A stretch of 64,000 nucleotides of DNA, taken from Fructilactobacillus ixorae. GTDB taxonomy: Bacteria; Bacillota; Bacilli; Lactobacillales; Lactobacillaceae. Shown here in pieces: positions 8,887 through 18,257 of the stretch; the stretch's first letter is position 1; every line of letters begins with the position of its first letter. The notes beneath the pieces were generated by a model. It was not told where the DNA came from. It saw only the letters and a program-made list of their open reading frames with translations, and made no database searches. The DNA lies in contig NZ_CP097478.1 in NCBI RefSeq assembly GCF_024029915.1, positions 868,001-932,000 of the forward strand. Direction: 5' to 3'. The translations under genes and the position numbers were made by a program.

Positions 8887-9822
8887 TTACTCCTTCTTTT
8901 GAAATGGAATCTCAATCACATCAAAGTCTTTAACTACCTTGCTGCGGGGAAAAATCTGTTGGGCCTGTTGTTGCAGTTCACGTGCCATTTTAGCCGTATA
9001 CCGAGCGGAAATGTGCGTTAGTAGTAACCGCCCCACCCGGGCTTGTTCCGCCGTCTGGGCAGCCTGAATATTAGTCGAATGGAAATAATTATGGGCGAGC
9101 TTGGCTTCCCCTTTTCCAAACGTACTTTCATGCACCAAAACGTCCGCGTGGTCTGCTAAGGCGGCGATGTTGCCTGTCTTGCGCGTATCACCAAGGATCG
9201 TTACCGTCCGGCCGGGCTGGGGCGCTCCAATAAAGTCTTGACCATTAATGGTTCGCCCATCAGCTAACGTGATCTGTTGTCCCAGTTTAAGCTTACCATA
9301 AACCGGCCCCGCCGGGATATGCTGCTCTTGCAATTTGTCGACCATTAATTCACCCGGATGGTCATGTTCTTCCACTCGAAACCCCCAGGATTCGATTTGG
9401 TGGTCTAACTGAGCCGCCTTGACCGTAAATTGCGCATCTTCAAAAATCACCCCGGGACTGGTTAGCTCCACATAATGAATGTGATATGCAAGCCGGGTTT
9501 GACTAACTTGTAACGCCGTCTGCACGTAACGTTTAATCCCGACCGGTCCATAAATGGTTAAGTCCTCATTGCCACCCTGAAACGAACGACTGGACAATAG
9601 CCCTGGGAGCCCAAAAATGTGATCCCCGTGTAAATGCGTAATGAAAATTTTGTTAATCTTGCGTGGCTTTAAAGTCGAGCGGAGAATTTGTTGCTGGGTG
9701 CCTTCGCCACAATCAAACATCCAAACTTCATTGGCTTCATCCAGAAGGCGGAGTACCACACTGGAAACGTTTCTAAATTTACCCGGTACCCCAGCTCCGG
9801 TACCAAAAAACTCTAACTGCAT
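8887..9822 (-). CDS. rnz: ribonuclease Z
   Basis: Endonuclease that removes 3' trailers from tRNA precursors lacking CCA, which fits the CCA-less tRNA-Ser nearby. It is a metallo-beta-lactamase fold with HLHGDH at residues 63-68, FDCGEG (36-41) and a later GDTRKTGN, plus a flexible-arm segment around 150-190. I place the start at ATG 9822 ([11 protein letters not shown]) because it has a good AAAGGAACGG site and gives 311 residues, the family norm. An upstream in-frame ATG would add 18 atypical residues. Confidence 0.95.
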   Translation of the reverse strand: MQLEFFGTGAGVPGKFRNVSSVVLRLLDEANEVWMFDCGEGTQQQILRSTLKPRKINKIFITHLHGDHIFGLPGLLSSRSFQGGNEDLTIYGPVGIKRYVQTALQVSQTRLAYHIHYVELTSPGVIFEDAQFTVKAAQLDHQIESWGFRVEEHDHPGELMVDKLQEQHIPAGPVYGKLKLGQQITLADGRTINGQDFIGAPQPGRTVTILGDTRKTGNIAALADHADVLVHESTFGKGEAKLAHNYFHSTNIQAAQTAEQARVGRLLLTHISARYTAKMARELQQQAQQIFPRSKVVKDFDVIEIPFQKKE

Positions 9823-10033
9823 ATTTTTTACCGTTCCTTTACGGACGCATCCAACTCTGTAAGCGCCTAAACTCATATTCTAATTGTAGCCTATTTGCCT
9901 TAAAAAATCATAGCGGGTTGCAGTCCTACAATCCCTCGTTAACTGCTTTAATCATACTATTGCCCCGAGGGCTGGCGCAAACTGTGCTAAAATAAGACCA
10001 ATTAAATCCAGTCTTTAGCAAGCAGGTGATCAT

Positions 10034-10315
10034 ATCAAGCTTTCCCAATTCAACGTTTCAGCGGTTGACCTTGATCCGTACCGGTTCCTCTTTGTCGAAA
10101 TCCAGCACGAACTCTGGCCGGTAACTGAACTTCAGTTCCACGCCCAGCGCCTCTTTTTAGTTACGAGTGATGCCACGACTAAACCGTTGACCCTCGAACA
10201 GTTTGAGGCCCGAACCCAGCAACTTTCAAGCCACCTTGGACTATTTATCAATCCAAGCGCCCCCCAACCGTTGTTTGGCTATCGCTTACAACCGCACCAA
10301 CTTATTTTTGGCTAA
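10034..10315 (+). CDS. unrecognised 93-residue protein with an apparent ATC start
   Basis: An open frame on the plus strand reads IKLSQFNVSAVDLDPYRF through to QPHQLIFG and a TAA that overlaps the following terminator. It contains no ATG, GTG or usable early TTG. Directly upstream is AGCAGGTGATC, a near-perfect complement to the 16S rRNA 3' end, at the right distance for initiation at the ATC at 10034. An extended -10 (TGCTAAAAT near 9985-9993) precedes it. The residue mix (balanced, with W, Y and F, no long low-complexity tract) looks like real protein. Either ATC is used or an ATG has mutated and the gene is silent. Function unknown. Confidence 0.55.
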   Translation: MKLSQFNVSAVDLDPYRFLFVEIQHELWPVTELQFHAQRLFLVTSDATTKPLTLEQFEARTQQLSSHLGLFINPSAPQPLFGYRLQPHQLIFG

Positions 10316-10347
10316 AAAAGTAGTTAACGGTAGTTAACTACTTTTTT
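10314..10347. terminator. bidirectional terminator
   Basis: A perfect 15-bp stem AAAAAAGTAGTTAAC/GTTAACTACTTTTTT with a GGTA loop, shared by the plus-strand gene ending at 10315 and obgE, whose stop codon touches it. Confidence 0.9.
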
Positions 10348-11653
10348 AATTTACGTAATCAAACGTAAAATCGAAAATGCGAACAAGATCGCCATCCTGA
10401 GCTCCAGCAGCGCGCAAGGCATCATCAATTCCCATACTGCGCATCTGACGGGTAAACCGCATCATGCTTTGCGTATGATCCGTATTGGTCATTTTAAAGA
10501 GCCGTTCAATTTTTGGACCACTAATGACCCACGTTCCTTCCTCATCACGGTGAAGGGTGAACGGTGCTTCCTGGGCTTCAGGACCCGGATACATCGTTGC
10601 CTCACTTGCTTCCGTTTCGTCAGCAGCAATCACTGGGAATTTCGGCGTCTGAGCCAGTAATTCGCCGGTGTCGCGAATCAACATTTGTAAGCCTTGATGC
10701 GTTACGGCCGAAATCGGAACCACTTTGCGGGCAAGGTGGTCACCGTGTTTTGCTAACTCTGCCTGAAAGTGTTGCAAATTAGCAGCACTTTCAGGCAGAT
10801 CCATTTTACTGGCGACGATAATCTGGGGGCGCTCCAATAACTGCGGATCAAAATTTGCTAACTCGGCGTTAATCTTTTGGTAATCTACATATGGATCACG
10901 ACCCTCAACTCCACTCATATCAACGACATGGAGAATCACCCGCGTCCGTTGAATGTGGCGCAAGAATTCAAACCCGAGCCCGACTCCCTGCGATGCGCCT
11001 TCAATCAATCCCGGTAAATCCGCGATCACAAAGTCATTACCCGCATCGTTTTGAACAATTCCAAGGTTCGGTACTAGGGTCGTAAAGTGATACTGCGCGA
11101 CCTTGGGTTTAGAATTGGTAATCGTTTTTAATAAGGTCGATTTTCCTGCGGAGGGAAATCCAACCAGACCAACGTCAGCTAGCAATCGCAGTTGGAGACT
11201 AACTTCCATCTCTTCGCCGGGTTCGCCATTTTCAGCAATTTCTGGTGCTGAATTACGCGCCGTTGCAAAGTGGACGTTCCCACGTCCACCGCGACCACCG
11301 TGCGCAATCACCACTTCTTGGCCGGGTTCGGTTAAATCGGCGATCGGTTGCTCCGTGGCTTGATTATAAACCGTGGTCCCTTCTGGAACCTTGATTACTA
11401 AATCAGCGGCACTCGCGCCCGTCATCTTTTTGTTAGCGCCGTTTCCACCATTGTCAGCTTTAAACAATTTTTTATACTTAAAGTCCATCAGGGTACTCAT
11501 TCCAGAATCCACCTGAAACACGACGTCGCCACCATGGCCCCCATCACCACCGGAGGGACCGCCATTTGGAACGTACTTCTCGCGCCGAAAGCCGACCATT
11601 CCATCGCCGCCCTTCCCCGCTTTTACTTTAAAGTTAACTTGATCTACAAACAT
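10346..11653 (-). CDS. obgE: GTPase ObgE/CgtA
   Basis: Essential GTPase of 50S ribosome maturation and stress response. The N-terminal glycine-rich Obg fold (1-158, with [13 protein letters not shown]) is followed by a G domain with GFPSAGKST (165-173), DLPG and SKMDLP, and a C-terminal OCT domain (about 355-435). The 435-residue length is typical of lactobacilli. The start ATG opens the conserved [18 protein letters not shown]. Confidence 0.97.
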   Translation of the reverse strand: MFVDQVNFKVKAGKGGDGMVGFRREKYVPNGGPSGGDGGHGGDVVFQVDSGMSTLMDFKYKKLFKADNGGNGANKKMTGASAADLVIKVPEGTTVYNQATEQPIADLTEPGQEVVIAHGGRGGRGNVHFATARNSAPEIAENGEPGEEMEVSLQLRLLADVGLVGFPSAGKSTLLKTITNSKPKVAQYHFTTLVPNLGIVQNDAGNDFVIADLPGLIEGASQGVGLGFEFLRHIQRTRVILHVVDMSGVEGRDPYVDYQKINAELANFDPQLLERPQIIVASKMDLPESAANLQHFQAELAKHGDHLARKVVPISAVTHQGLQMLIRDTGELLAQTPKFPVIAADETEASEATMYPGPEAQEAPFTLHRDEEGTWVISGPKIERLFKMTNTDHTQSMMRFTRQMRSMGIDDALRAAGAQDGDLVRIFDFTFDYVN

Positions 11654-11675
11654 ATTTTCTCCGTTCTGTGTTTAC

Positions 11676-13484
11676 CTATTTTAGGACTGACTGCCCGGTC
11701 GCAACCTGGGTTGCAAATGAATAGTGAATGGTTTGTGCCACCGTCTTAGAAATTCCAAGCGCCTGTAGCTCCTCAACCGAGGCAGTCTCAATCTTTTTCA
11801 TGGACCCAAACGTGCGGAGCAGTTTATTGCGAGTTTTCGGTCCCACCCCTTTAATACTATCTAATCGCGAGGTCATCGAATTTTTACTGTGTAAGTCATG
11901 ATGGAAACTAATTGCGAACCGGTGCACTTCGTCTTGAATTCGCTGAACGAGGTAAAAGGCCTGACTGTGCGGATCTAAATCAACGTGCTGGTCGTTATCA
12001 CCGTACAACAAGTCAGCAGTTTTATGTTTCAGGTTCTTTACCATCCCAGCCACCGGAATCTGTAAGCCTAATTCATTCTCTAAGACATCGCGGGCAGCAT
12101 TTAACTGAATCTCACCTCCATCCATCAAAATCAGATCGGGTAATTCAGCGTGTTCCTTGAGCAACCGGGTATACCGTCTCCGAATCACTTCACGGGTACT
12201 AGCCGCTTCATCCGCATGATCGACCGTCTTAAGTTTATACTTTCGGTACATGTTCTTATTCGGTTTCCCGGCTTCAAAAACGACTAGGGCCGACACGAGG
12301 TCCGCTCCATCAATGTGCGAGTGGTCAAAGGCTTCGATGCGGTTCACCGGCGGGAGCTGCAACGCTTGACTAAGTTCTTTAACGGCCCCCACCGTTTTTT
12401 TCTGGTTCATTTCTAACAACCGGAACTTTTCATCTAATACATACTTCGCATTTTCACGCGCCATCCGGAGTAAAGCTCGTTTTTGACCGCGGACCGGGGT
12501 ACGAGCTGGAATTCCAGTTAGTTCGGTAATCACATCCGTGTCAATCTCCGCTGGTACCAAAATTTCTCGCGGCTTAACCTTCCCCTGCTGATCATAAAAC
12601 TGAACGATAAAATTAGTTAGTTCTTCTTCTGGCGTACTTAAAATCGGGAACAGGCGCTTAGTGCGCTTCATCAAGCGGGCTTGGCGAATGTAAAAGACTT
12701 GAATCGACAACCAGCCATTGTTGGCATAGAAGTTAAAGACGTCGCGTTGCGTATAATCATGGGAAATGATTTTTTGCTTTTCGACCGTAGCCTGGATGTA
12801 ATTTAACTGGTCCCGCACTTCTGCCGCCCGTTCAAACTCCAAGTTGGCGGCGGCGCTGTTCATGCGCTTCGTCAAAATTTGTTTGGCTTCCGTCACGTTT
12901 CCGTTTAAAAATGATTTAATCTTCTTAATCTGGGCCTGGTACTCGGACTTTGGAACCTCCCGGAAGCACGCACCGAGACATTGATCCATGTGATAATACA
13001 AGCACGCCCGCCCCTGATAGCCATTACACCGGCGTAACGGATACATTTTTTGCAAGAACTTCAGAGTTTCATCGGCGGCGTACACATTTGGATACGGACC
13101 ATAGTAATAAGCATTATCATTTTTAATGTAGCTCGTTACCAACATCCGCGGATCCTTTTCGTTGGTAATCTTAATGTACGGATAACCGCCCGTTCCGTTT
13201 TTCAACCGAACGTTATAGTACGGCCGGTACTTTTGGATCAACGTAATTTCTAGGAGAAATGATTCCTTATCGGTCGCAGTAATAATCGTTTCGTAATCAG
13301 CAATGTTTTTCACCAACTTCGCCCGCCGACCGGTCTGCCGACTCTTAAAATAGGAGCGGACTCGATTCTTTAAGTTCTTAGACTTCCCGACATAAATGAC
13401 CTTGCCGTTTTGATCCTTCATAATGTATACTCCTGGCTTCTCCGGCAGGAGCTTTAACTTATTTTCGATGTGTTCAGAGGCCAC
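11676..13484 (-). CDS. uvrC: excinuclease ABC subunit C
   Basis: Makes the two incisions around UvrB-marked DNA lesions. The GIY-YIG 3'-nuclease domain is at 16-93 (PGVYIMKD, VIYVGKSKNL), a UVR UvrB-binding motif near 200-235, the RNase H-like 5'-nuclease domain around 370-530 (FDHSHIDGAD, DGGEIQL), and a helix-hairpin-helix pair at the C-terminus (IKGVGPKTRNKLL). It is full length at 602 residues. The start is GTG behind GAAAGGAGG. Confidence 0.97.
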   Translation of the reverse strand: MASEHIENKLKLLPEKPGVYIMKDQNGKVIYVGKSKNLKNRVRSYFKSRQTGRRAKLVKNIADYETIITATDKESFLLEITLIQKYRPYYNVRLKNGTGGYPYIKITNEKDPRMLVTSYIKNDNAYYYGPYPNVYAADETLKFLQKMYPLRRCNGYQGRACLYYHMDQCLGACFREVPKSEYQAQIKKIKSFLNGNVTEAKQILTKRMNSAAANLEFERAAEVRDQLNYIQATVEKQKIISHDYTQRDVFNFYANNGWLSIQVFYIRQARLMKRTKRLFPILSTPEEELTNFIVQFYDQQGKVKPREILVPAEIDTDVITELTGIPARTPVRGQKRALLRMARENAKYVLDEKFRLLEMNQKKTVGAVKELSQALQLPPVNRIEAFDHSHIDGADLVSALVVFEAGKPNKNMYRKYKLKTVDHADEAASTREVIRRRYTRLLKEHAELPDLILMDGGEIQLNAARDVLENELGLQIPVAGMVKNLKHKTADLLYGDNDQHVDLDPHSQAFYLVQRIQDEVHRFAISFHHDLHSKNSMTSRLDSIKGVGPKTRNKLLRTFGSMKKIETASVEELQALGISKTVAQTIHYSFATQVATGQSVLK

Positions 13485-13633
13485 TAGCGTTCCTCCTTTC
13501 TAACCAAAAGTGCTCAAATTTAATTATAAATAAATTAATTTCATTTGTATAACCAAACGTCCGTACTTACCTAAGTAACTAAATGACAAGCAGCTCTCTT
13601 TTTGCTATCATGGGAGCAAAAGGAGTGAACGCA

Positions 13634-13804
13634 ATGGGCTTACACATTAATAAACAAGCTGATTTGGATGAAATGTTGAATAAATTTGCCAAGATTAATC
13701 CAAAAAATAATCAGCGCAGTGATTATTTAAAAAAAGACGAAACCGAAGATCGTGATGCCGAAGCAGAACGTCATGATCGCTTCTTCAAAAAAAACCATAA
13801 GTAA
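13634..13804 (+). CDS. small acidic/basic protein of unknown function (SPJ_0845-like?)
   Basis: A 56-residue, highly charged, soluble protein opening MGLHINKQADLDEMLNKFA and ending in a K/H-rich tail (RFFKKNHK). ATG 13634 is chosen because of the AAAGGAG 10 bases upstream and the MGL start; an upstream ATG at 13583 lacks a site. The N-terminal pattern resembles short Lactobacillales proteins called SPJ_0845 family, but I hold this only loosely. It is monocistronic with a strong terminator. Confidence 0.6.
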   Translation: MGLHINKQADLDEMLNKFAKINPKNNQRSDYLKKDETEDRDAEAERHDRFFKKNHK

Positions 13805-13805
13805 A

Positions 13806-13841
13806 GGGGATTGACTACTAGATAGTCAATCCCCCTTTTTT
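13806..13841 (+). terminator. rho-independent terminator
   Basis: GGGGATTGACTA pairs with TAGTCAATCCCC around a CTAGA loop, followed by a T-run. Confidence 0.9.
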
Positions 13842-13927
13842 GTTTGACTTAAGATTCATTGGCCACAAGGATTTTAATTATGGACGGTTCCCACAGACTT
13901 GTCAAGCTCGGCTGCCAAGAACCCTGC

Positions 13928-14446
13928 CTAATAAAACTTCAGCAGAATCTCAGCAATTTTATGGGCTAGCTGCGGTAAATCAGCAAATTTATTTTCCACA
14001 ACGACTTCTTCCATGAGGCCATCGATTCCATAGTCAATAAAATCGACTTCAGTGGCATCAAGCTTGAGATCTTTGTCCATGAGCGATTTTCGCGTAAATT
14101 CGTAAAATTTCTTGCGAAAGAGATAGGAAGCACTACTTTGAAACAAACTTGAGAAAAAAACCTGATTTTCTTGGAAAAAATTAACCCAGATGCGGGCTTT
14201 GTCCTCTACATTATTCATCTCTAAATCCTGACAGGCCGCAAATAGGTCCTCTAGGTAGTGGTTTAAGAACTGGTCCATCAGCTCGTACTTATCCGAAAAG
14301 TGCAGGTAAAACGTTTTTCTTCCAATGTTGGCTTCATCGCAAATCATTTTAATGGTAATGTGCTCTAAATCATTCGTTTCCAATAGATGTTTAAAGCTTG
14401 CTTCAATGGCAGCTTGGGTTTTTAAAATTCTTCGATCGGTTGCCAT
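13928..14446 (-). CDS. TetR/AcrR-family transcriptional regulator
   Basis: A 172-residue repressor-type protein. The N-terminal TetR helix-turn-helix spans about residues 8-55 (ITIKMICDEANIGRKTFYLHF); the C-terminal ligand/dimer domain resembles the TetR_C_8 type. Ligand unknown. It is alone: upstream is engB on the same strand behind a terminator, downstream a convergent gene, so no obvious partner operon is present. An interrupted palindrome between its promoter and start suggests autoregulation. Confidence 0.85.
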   Translation of the reverse strand: MATDRRILKTQAAIEASFKHLLETNDLEHITIKMICDEANIGRKTFYLHFSDKYELMDQFLNHYLEDLFAACQDLEMNNVEDKARIWVNFFQENQVFFSSLFQSSASYLFRKKFYEFTRKSLMDKDLKLDATEVDFIDYGIDGLMEEVVVENKFADLPQLAHKIAEILLKFY

Positions 14447-14463
14447 GATTTCTCCTTTTACTA

Positions 14464-14479
14464 GTTAACAATCGTTAAC
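14464..14479. promoter_or_regulatory. candidate TetR operator palindrome
   Basis: GTTAAC-AATC-GTTAAC lies 18 bp upstream of the TetR-family start codon, within its leader. Position and symmetry suit an autoregulatory site; this is inference. Confidence 0.45.
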
Positions 14480-14543
14480 CGGTTTTTTATTTCAATCAAG
14501 GGGTGGCATGATTGCAAGTGTGGTTGCATTATTTACACCTTTT

Positions 14544-14573
14544 ATTATACTACTGTGTAATATTTCATTGCAA
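14544..14573 (-). promoter_or_regulatory. promoter of the TetR-family gene
   Basis: Reading on the minus strand, TTGCAA (14573-14568), an 18-bp spacer and TATAAT (14549-14544). It leaves a leader of about 90 nt that contains the palindrome. Confidence 0.6.
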
Positions 14574-14631
14574 TGTAAAATTGTGAAAAGCGCCGCTTTT
14601 TCCTAATTTCCGTTAAAACTGGTGGCTTAAC

Positions 14632-14721
14632 CTTCAGGCAACAAAAAAGGACTTACCCCGATTGAATATCGGAATAAATCCTTAAAAACTGAATCAATGG
14701 CATGACCACCTTTTATGGGGT
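14632..14721 (+). mobile_element. relic of the IS150-like element (transposase C-terminus plus inner end)
   Basis: About 90 bp closely matching the orfB end of the IS at the window start. It encodes GNKKGLTPIEYRNKSLKTE against GNKK-stop-LTPIEYRNKSLRTE in the IS, and retains the CCCCATAAAAG core of the terminal repeat, only 4 bp from the engB stop. The rest of the element and its outermost bases are gone. Confidence 0.85.
14643..14683 (-). terminator. engB terminator formed by the IS relic
   Basis: On the minus strand AAGGATTTATTCCGAT pairs with ATCGGGGTAAGTCCTT (16 pairs counting G-U), with a 5-base loop and a T-run. Against the IS copy one T-A pair has become G-C and one U-A has become U-G, so pairing is kept. 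Confidence 0.8.
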
Positions 14722-14724
14722 CCT

Positions 14725-15321
14725 TCATTGGCTTGCTGATTGAATTTGTTGAGTAATCCACGCTTCAATTTCAGCTTGACCGACCTTGGTTTTAGCGGAA
14801 AACATCACCAGCGGTTCCTCCGCTTCGAGTTCCAACTCGCGCCGCAGTAACTGTTTTTGCTGAGCAATCTTGCTCTTCGGAAGCTTATCTACTTTAGTGG
14901 CAACGTATAAAACTGGAATGTGATAAAAATCCAGCCAATCACGCATTTGGAGATCATAGTCACTCGGACGGTGCCGACCATCAATCAAATTAATGACCCC
15001 GCGGAGGGTTTTCCGTTGGGTCAAATAGGTTTCAATCATGGTAGCCCACTTTTCCCGTTCCTGCTTAGATACCTTAGCATAGCCATAACCGGGAACATCT
15101 ACAAAGTAGAGTTCCTGGTTAATCGCATAAAAATTTAAGGTCTGCGTTTTTCCCGGTTGCCCAGAGGTATGCGCAAAATCCTTTCGATTCATCAGCACGT
15201 TCGTCAAAGAGGATTTACCCACGTTCGACCGACCTAAAAACCCAATTTCCGGGTAGCCCGTCGTGGGATACTGCTTCGGATCAACCGCACTGATGGTTAA
15301 TTCAACATCAGTTACTTTCAT
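14725..15321 (-). CDS. engB: ribosome biogenesis GTP-binding protein YsxC/EngB
   Basis: Essential GTPase for 50S assembly. Motifs: GRSNVGKSS (G1, about residue 30), DVPGYG (G3), TKVDKLPK (G4). About 198 residues, normal. I prefer ATG 15321 ([10 protein letters not shown]) because the AAAGG site is too close to the ATG two codons earlier. The start overlaps the clpX 3' end; clpX-engB is a conserved, coupled pair in Firmicutes. Termination is at the IS-derived hairpin. Confidence 0.95.
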   Translation of the reverse strand: MKVTDVELTISAVDPKQYPTTGYPEIGFLGRSNVGKSSLTNVLMNRKDFAHTSGQPGKTQTLNFYAINQELYFVDVPGYGYAKVSKQEREKWATMIETYLTQRKTLRGVINLIDGRHRPSDYDLQMRDWLDFYHIPVLYVATKVDKLPKSKIAQQKQLLRRELELEAEEPLVMFSAKTKVGQAEIEAWITQQIQSASQ

Positions 15322-16633
15322 CTGCATGGTCCTTTCCGGCAGACTCCTTCACCTTTGCTTTTAAAACTAGCTTTGGTTCCGAATGGTTCACAACCGTGGC
15401 TTTGGTTACGATTACTTCGGCAATGTCATCACGACTCGGAATGATAAACATAATATCGCGCATCACGCTTTCAATAATCGAGCGCAACCCCCGGGCCCCG
15501 GTGTTACGGCTAATTGCTTCCTGGGCCATTTCTTGAAGGGCTGGCTTTTCAAAGGTTAACTTAACCCCTTGTAGTGCCAACAGCTTTTGATACTGCTTAA
15601 CTAAGGCGTTTTTAGGTTCAGTCAGAATCCGGATTAGGTCGTGTTCATCAAGCTTGTTTAAGGCCGTTAGAATTGGTAACCGACCGATGAATTCTGGAAT
15701 TAACCCAAACTTCATGAGGTCCTCTGGGATAACTTGCTGCATGAGCTCATCATCACTTTCCTTTAGAACTTCATGGTGCTTCGAGCCAAACCCGATAGTT
15801 TGATCTCCAAGGCGTTGCTTGACGATGTTTTGGATGCCTGGGAACGCCCCCCCAACGATAAATAAGATGTTCTTGGTATCAATCTTAATAAATTCCTGTT
15901 GGGGATTTTTCCGCCCGCCCTTTGGGGGCACGTTAGCAACCGTCCCTTCCAAAATCTTCAGGAGGGATTGTTGCACTCCTTCCCCGGAAACATCCCGGGT
16001 GATGGAGACATTCTCACTTTTCTTGGCAATTTTATCAATTTCATCGATATAAATGATGCCCTTTTCGGCTCGTTCCACGTCAAAATCGGCGTTCTGCAAT
16101 AATTTCAGCAGAATGTTTTCTACGTCTTCGCCGACGTATCCGGCTTCCGTTAACGTCGTTGCATCCGCAATTGCAAAGGGAACGTTGATAATGTTAGCTA
16201 GGGTTTGGGCAATGTAGGTCTTTCCCGACCCGGTTGACCCAATCATACAAATGTTACTCTTTTGAATCTCGGTGTCGGCTTCTACCGCTTGATAAGCCGC
16301 TTGCTCGCCATCAGTGTCTTCGGCTTCATCGTGGTCGAGATCCTTAATCCGTAAGTAGTGATTGTAGACCGCCACCGCGAGGGTCTTTTTCGCTTCCGTT
16401 TGTCCAATTACGTAGTCATCTAACCGCTCCACGATTTCCTGTGGCGTTAACACGTTAATGTCCTCACTACCACCTTGATTACGAAGCTCGTCACTAATAA
16501 TTTGTTCGCACAAATCAATGCATTCATTACAAATGTACACACCGGGACCAGCCACAATTTTCTTAACCTGATCCTGAGTTTTGCCACAGAATGAACAGCG
16601 AACCGCTTTGTTATTTTCGTCGTCATCAAACAT
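15308..16633 (-). CDS. clpX: ATP-dependent protease ATP-binding subunit ClpX
   Basis: AAA+ unfoldase that feeds substrates to ClpP. The N-terminal zinc finger has C13, C16, C35 and C38; Walker A GSTGSGKT, pore loop GYVGED, Walker [10 protein letters not shown] and a sensor/arginine region ([11 protein letters not shown]) follow. It has 441 residues, slightly longer than average because of an acidic insertion ([12 protein letters not shown]) between the zinc finger and the AAA core. Gene order tig-clpX-engB is standard. Confidence 0.97.
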   Translation of the reverse strand: MFDDDENNKAVRCSFCGKTQDQVKKIVAGPGVYICNECIDLCEQIISDELRNQGGSEDINVLTPQEIVERLDDYVIGQTEAKKTLAVAVYNHYLRIKDLDHDEAEDTDGEQAAYQAVEADTEIQKSNICMIGSTGSGKTYIAQTLANIINVPFAIADATTLTEAGYVGEDVENILLKLLQNADFDVERAEKGIIYIDEIDKIAKKSENVSITRDVSGEGVQQSLLKILEGTVANVPPKGGRKNPQQEFIKIDTKNILFIVGGAFPGIQNIVKQRLGDQTIGFGSKHHEVLKESDDELMQQVIPEDLMKFGLIPEFIGRLPILTALNKLDEHDLIRILTEPKNALVKQYQKLLALQGVKLTFEKPALQEMAQEAISRNTGARGLRSIIESVMRDIMFIIPSRDDIAEVIVTKATVVNHSEPKLVLKAKVKESAGKDHADESN

Positions 16634-16737
16634 GATTCTGTCCCCTTACTTCTTCATTAATTGTTCATCTAAGTCAAAAAAAGTACCTTTCAAACTATAC
16701 CATAAAGCCCGGGGCTTGCAAAAAGGTTTGTTTATAC

Positions 16738-16776
16738 AAAAAGACCATGTTGAATAGCCATCAACATGATCTTTTT
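16738..16776 (-). terminator. terminator after tig
   Basis: A 16-bp stem (AAAAAGATCATGTTGA/TCAACATGGTCTTTTT, one G-U pair) ends in a T-run on the minus strand. Confidence 0.85.
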
Positions 16777-16792
16777 CCCGTAACCAGCCGAA

Positions 16793-18109
16793 CTAGTTGT
16801 TGTCCTGGTCATCATCGTTACTATCAGTTTCAGCAACTTGGTTGGCACTATCAGTTACCAAATCAACTGCTTTTTCAATCGCAATGTCATGTTTCAACAT
16901 GTCATCAGATAATGCCCCGCGGACAGCTGCTTCTTTCATTCCGTATTGTTCCGCAAGGTCTTTAACTTGTTGTGCTACTTCTTCATCAGTGGGTTCAATC
17001 TTTTCTGCCTTAACAATGGCTTCTAAGACTAAGCTCGTTTTAACCCGTTCTGGTGCCCCGGCTTCAAACTGTTTCTTCAGGTCAGCTTGGCTCGTCCCCG
17101 TTAACTTGAAGTACATGTCAGCAGAAATCCCTTGTTGTTGAATTCCAGCTAGGTACTGATCCATTTGCCGTTGGATGTCTTCATCCAACATAGCTTGTGG
17201 GATATCTTCAACCGTAGCGTTTTGAACGGCGGCCTTGATGGCATCGTTTTGCACCGTATCGTGAGCACTAGCTTCTTTTTGTTCCTTGAGTTCTTTTTTC
17301 GTTTTTTCTTTCAATTCGTCAAGGGTATCAACATCTTCATCAACGTCCTTGGCAAATTCATCGTCCAGGTTCGGTAGTTGTTTTTCCTTAACTTCATGGA
17401 CTTTGGTAGCAAAGAGCGCTTCTTTTCCAGCTAAATCATTTTGTTGGTAATCAGTTGGGAACGTAACCTTAACTTGGACTTCATCGCCAGCCTTGTGACC
17501 AATCAGTTGGTCTTCGAAACCGGGGATAAAGGAACCAGACCCTAATTCTAAGGCGTAGTTATTGGCTTTGCCACCTTCAAAGTGCTCCCCATCAACGGAT
17601 CCATCAAAATCAATGGTAACCGTGTCGCCTTCTTTAGCCGGACGATCAACTAACACTAATTCGGCTTGGCTTTGCCGTAATGAATCTAACTTAGCATCAA
17701 CGTCTTTTTTGTAAACCCGGGTGTTTTGCTTGGGAACGGAAACGCCCTTGTATTGACCCAGTTTAACTTCTGGCTTCACACTTACTTCTGCTTTTAATAC
17801 CCATGGTTTCCCTTTTTCCATTGATTCAACGCTAATTTGGGGTTGACCAACGGCATCGATGCCAGCGTCAGCAACGGCACCAGCGTATGCTTCAGGAAGC
17901 ACAATGTTTAAGGCATCTTGATATAAAGCTTCTTCACCGTACATTTGATCAAAAACTTGACGGGAAACTTTTCCCTTCCGAAATCCAGGAACATTCAAGT
18001 TTTTTTTGTTCTTTTGAAAGGCTTGGTCTAATCCTGATTTAATTTGATCAGGACCAATTTCGAACGTTAATTCACCTTTATTTGCTTCTTTTTTTTTCCA
18101 CTCTGCCAT
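16793..18109 (-). CDS. tig: trigger factor (ribosome-associated chaperone/prolyl isomerase)
   Basis: Binds the ribosomal exit tunnel and shields nascent chains. The N-terminal ribosome-binding domain has [10 protein letters not shown] near 40-49 (the usual signature is GFRKGKVP), then an FKBP-type PPIase domain around 160-245 and a helical C-terminal chaperone domain. At 438 residues it has the very acidic tail ([10 protein letters not shown]) usual in lactobacilli. The start follows GGAGGAATATAA. Gaps and terminators on both sides suggest a single-gene unit. Confidence 0.97.
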   Translation of the reverse strand: MAEWKKKEANKGELTFEIGPDQIKSGLDQAFQKNKKNLNVPGFRKGKVSRQVFDQMYGEEALYQDALNIVLPEAYAGAVADAGIDAVGQPQISVESMEKGKPWVLKAEVSVKPEVKLGQYKGVSVPKQNTRVYKKDVDAKLDSLRQSQAELVLVDRPAKEGDTVTIDFDGSVDGEHFEGGKANNYALELGSGSFIPGFEDQLIGHKAGDEVQVKVTFPTDYQQNDLAGKEALFATKVHEVKEKQLPNLDDEFAKDVDEDVDTLDELKEKTKKELKEQKEASAHDTVQNDAIKAAVQNATVEDIPQAMLDEDIQRQMDQYLAGIQQQGISADMYFKLTGTSQADLKKQFEAGAPERVKTSLVLEAIVKAEKIEPTDEEVAQQVKDLAEQYGMKEAAVRGALSDDMLKHDIAIEKAVDLVTDSANQVAETDSNDDDQDNN

Positions 18110-18212
18110 TTATATTCCTCCAACATGAAAAAACGAACGTTTCTTCAAGTAATTAAGATACGTTCCTATTCTAACGTATCCATCCCTAAATGTAAACATT
18201 TACCGCCAATAT

Positions 18213-18246
18213 AAAAAGGCCGAAGACCTTGTCTTCGACCCTTTTA
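18213..18246 (-). terminator. terminator after tuf
   Basis: AAAAGG-CGAAGAC pairs with GTCTTCG-CC-TTTT around a short loop, with one mismatch and a T-run on the minus strand. Confidence 0.75.
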
Positions 18247-18257
18247 CGTAGGAACAA

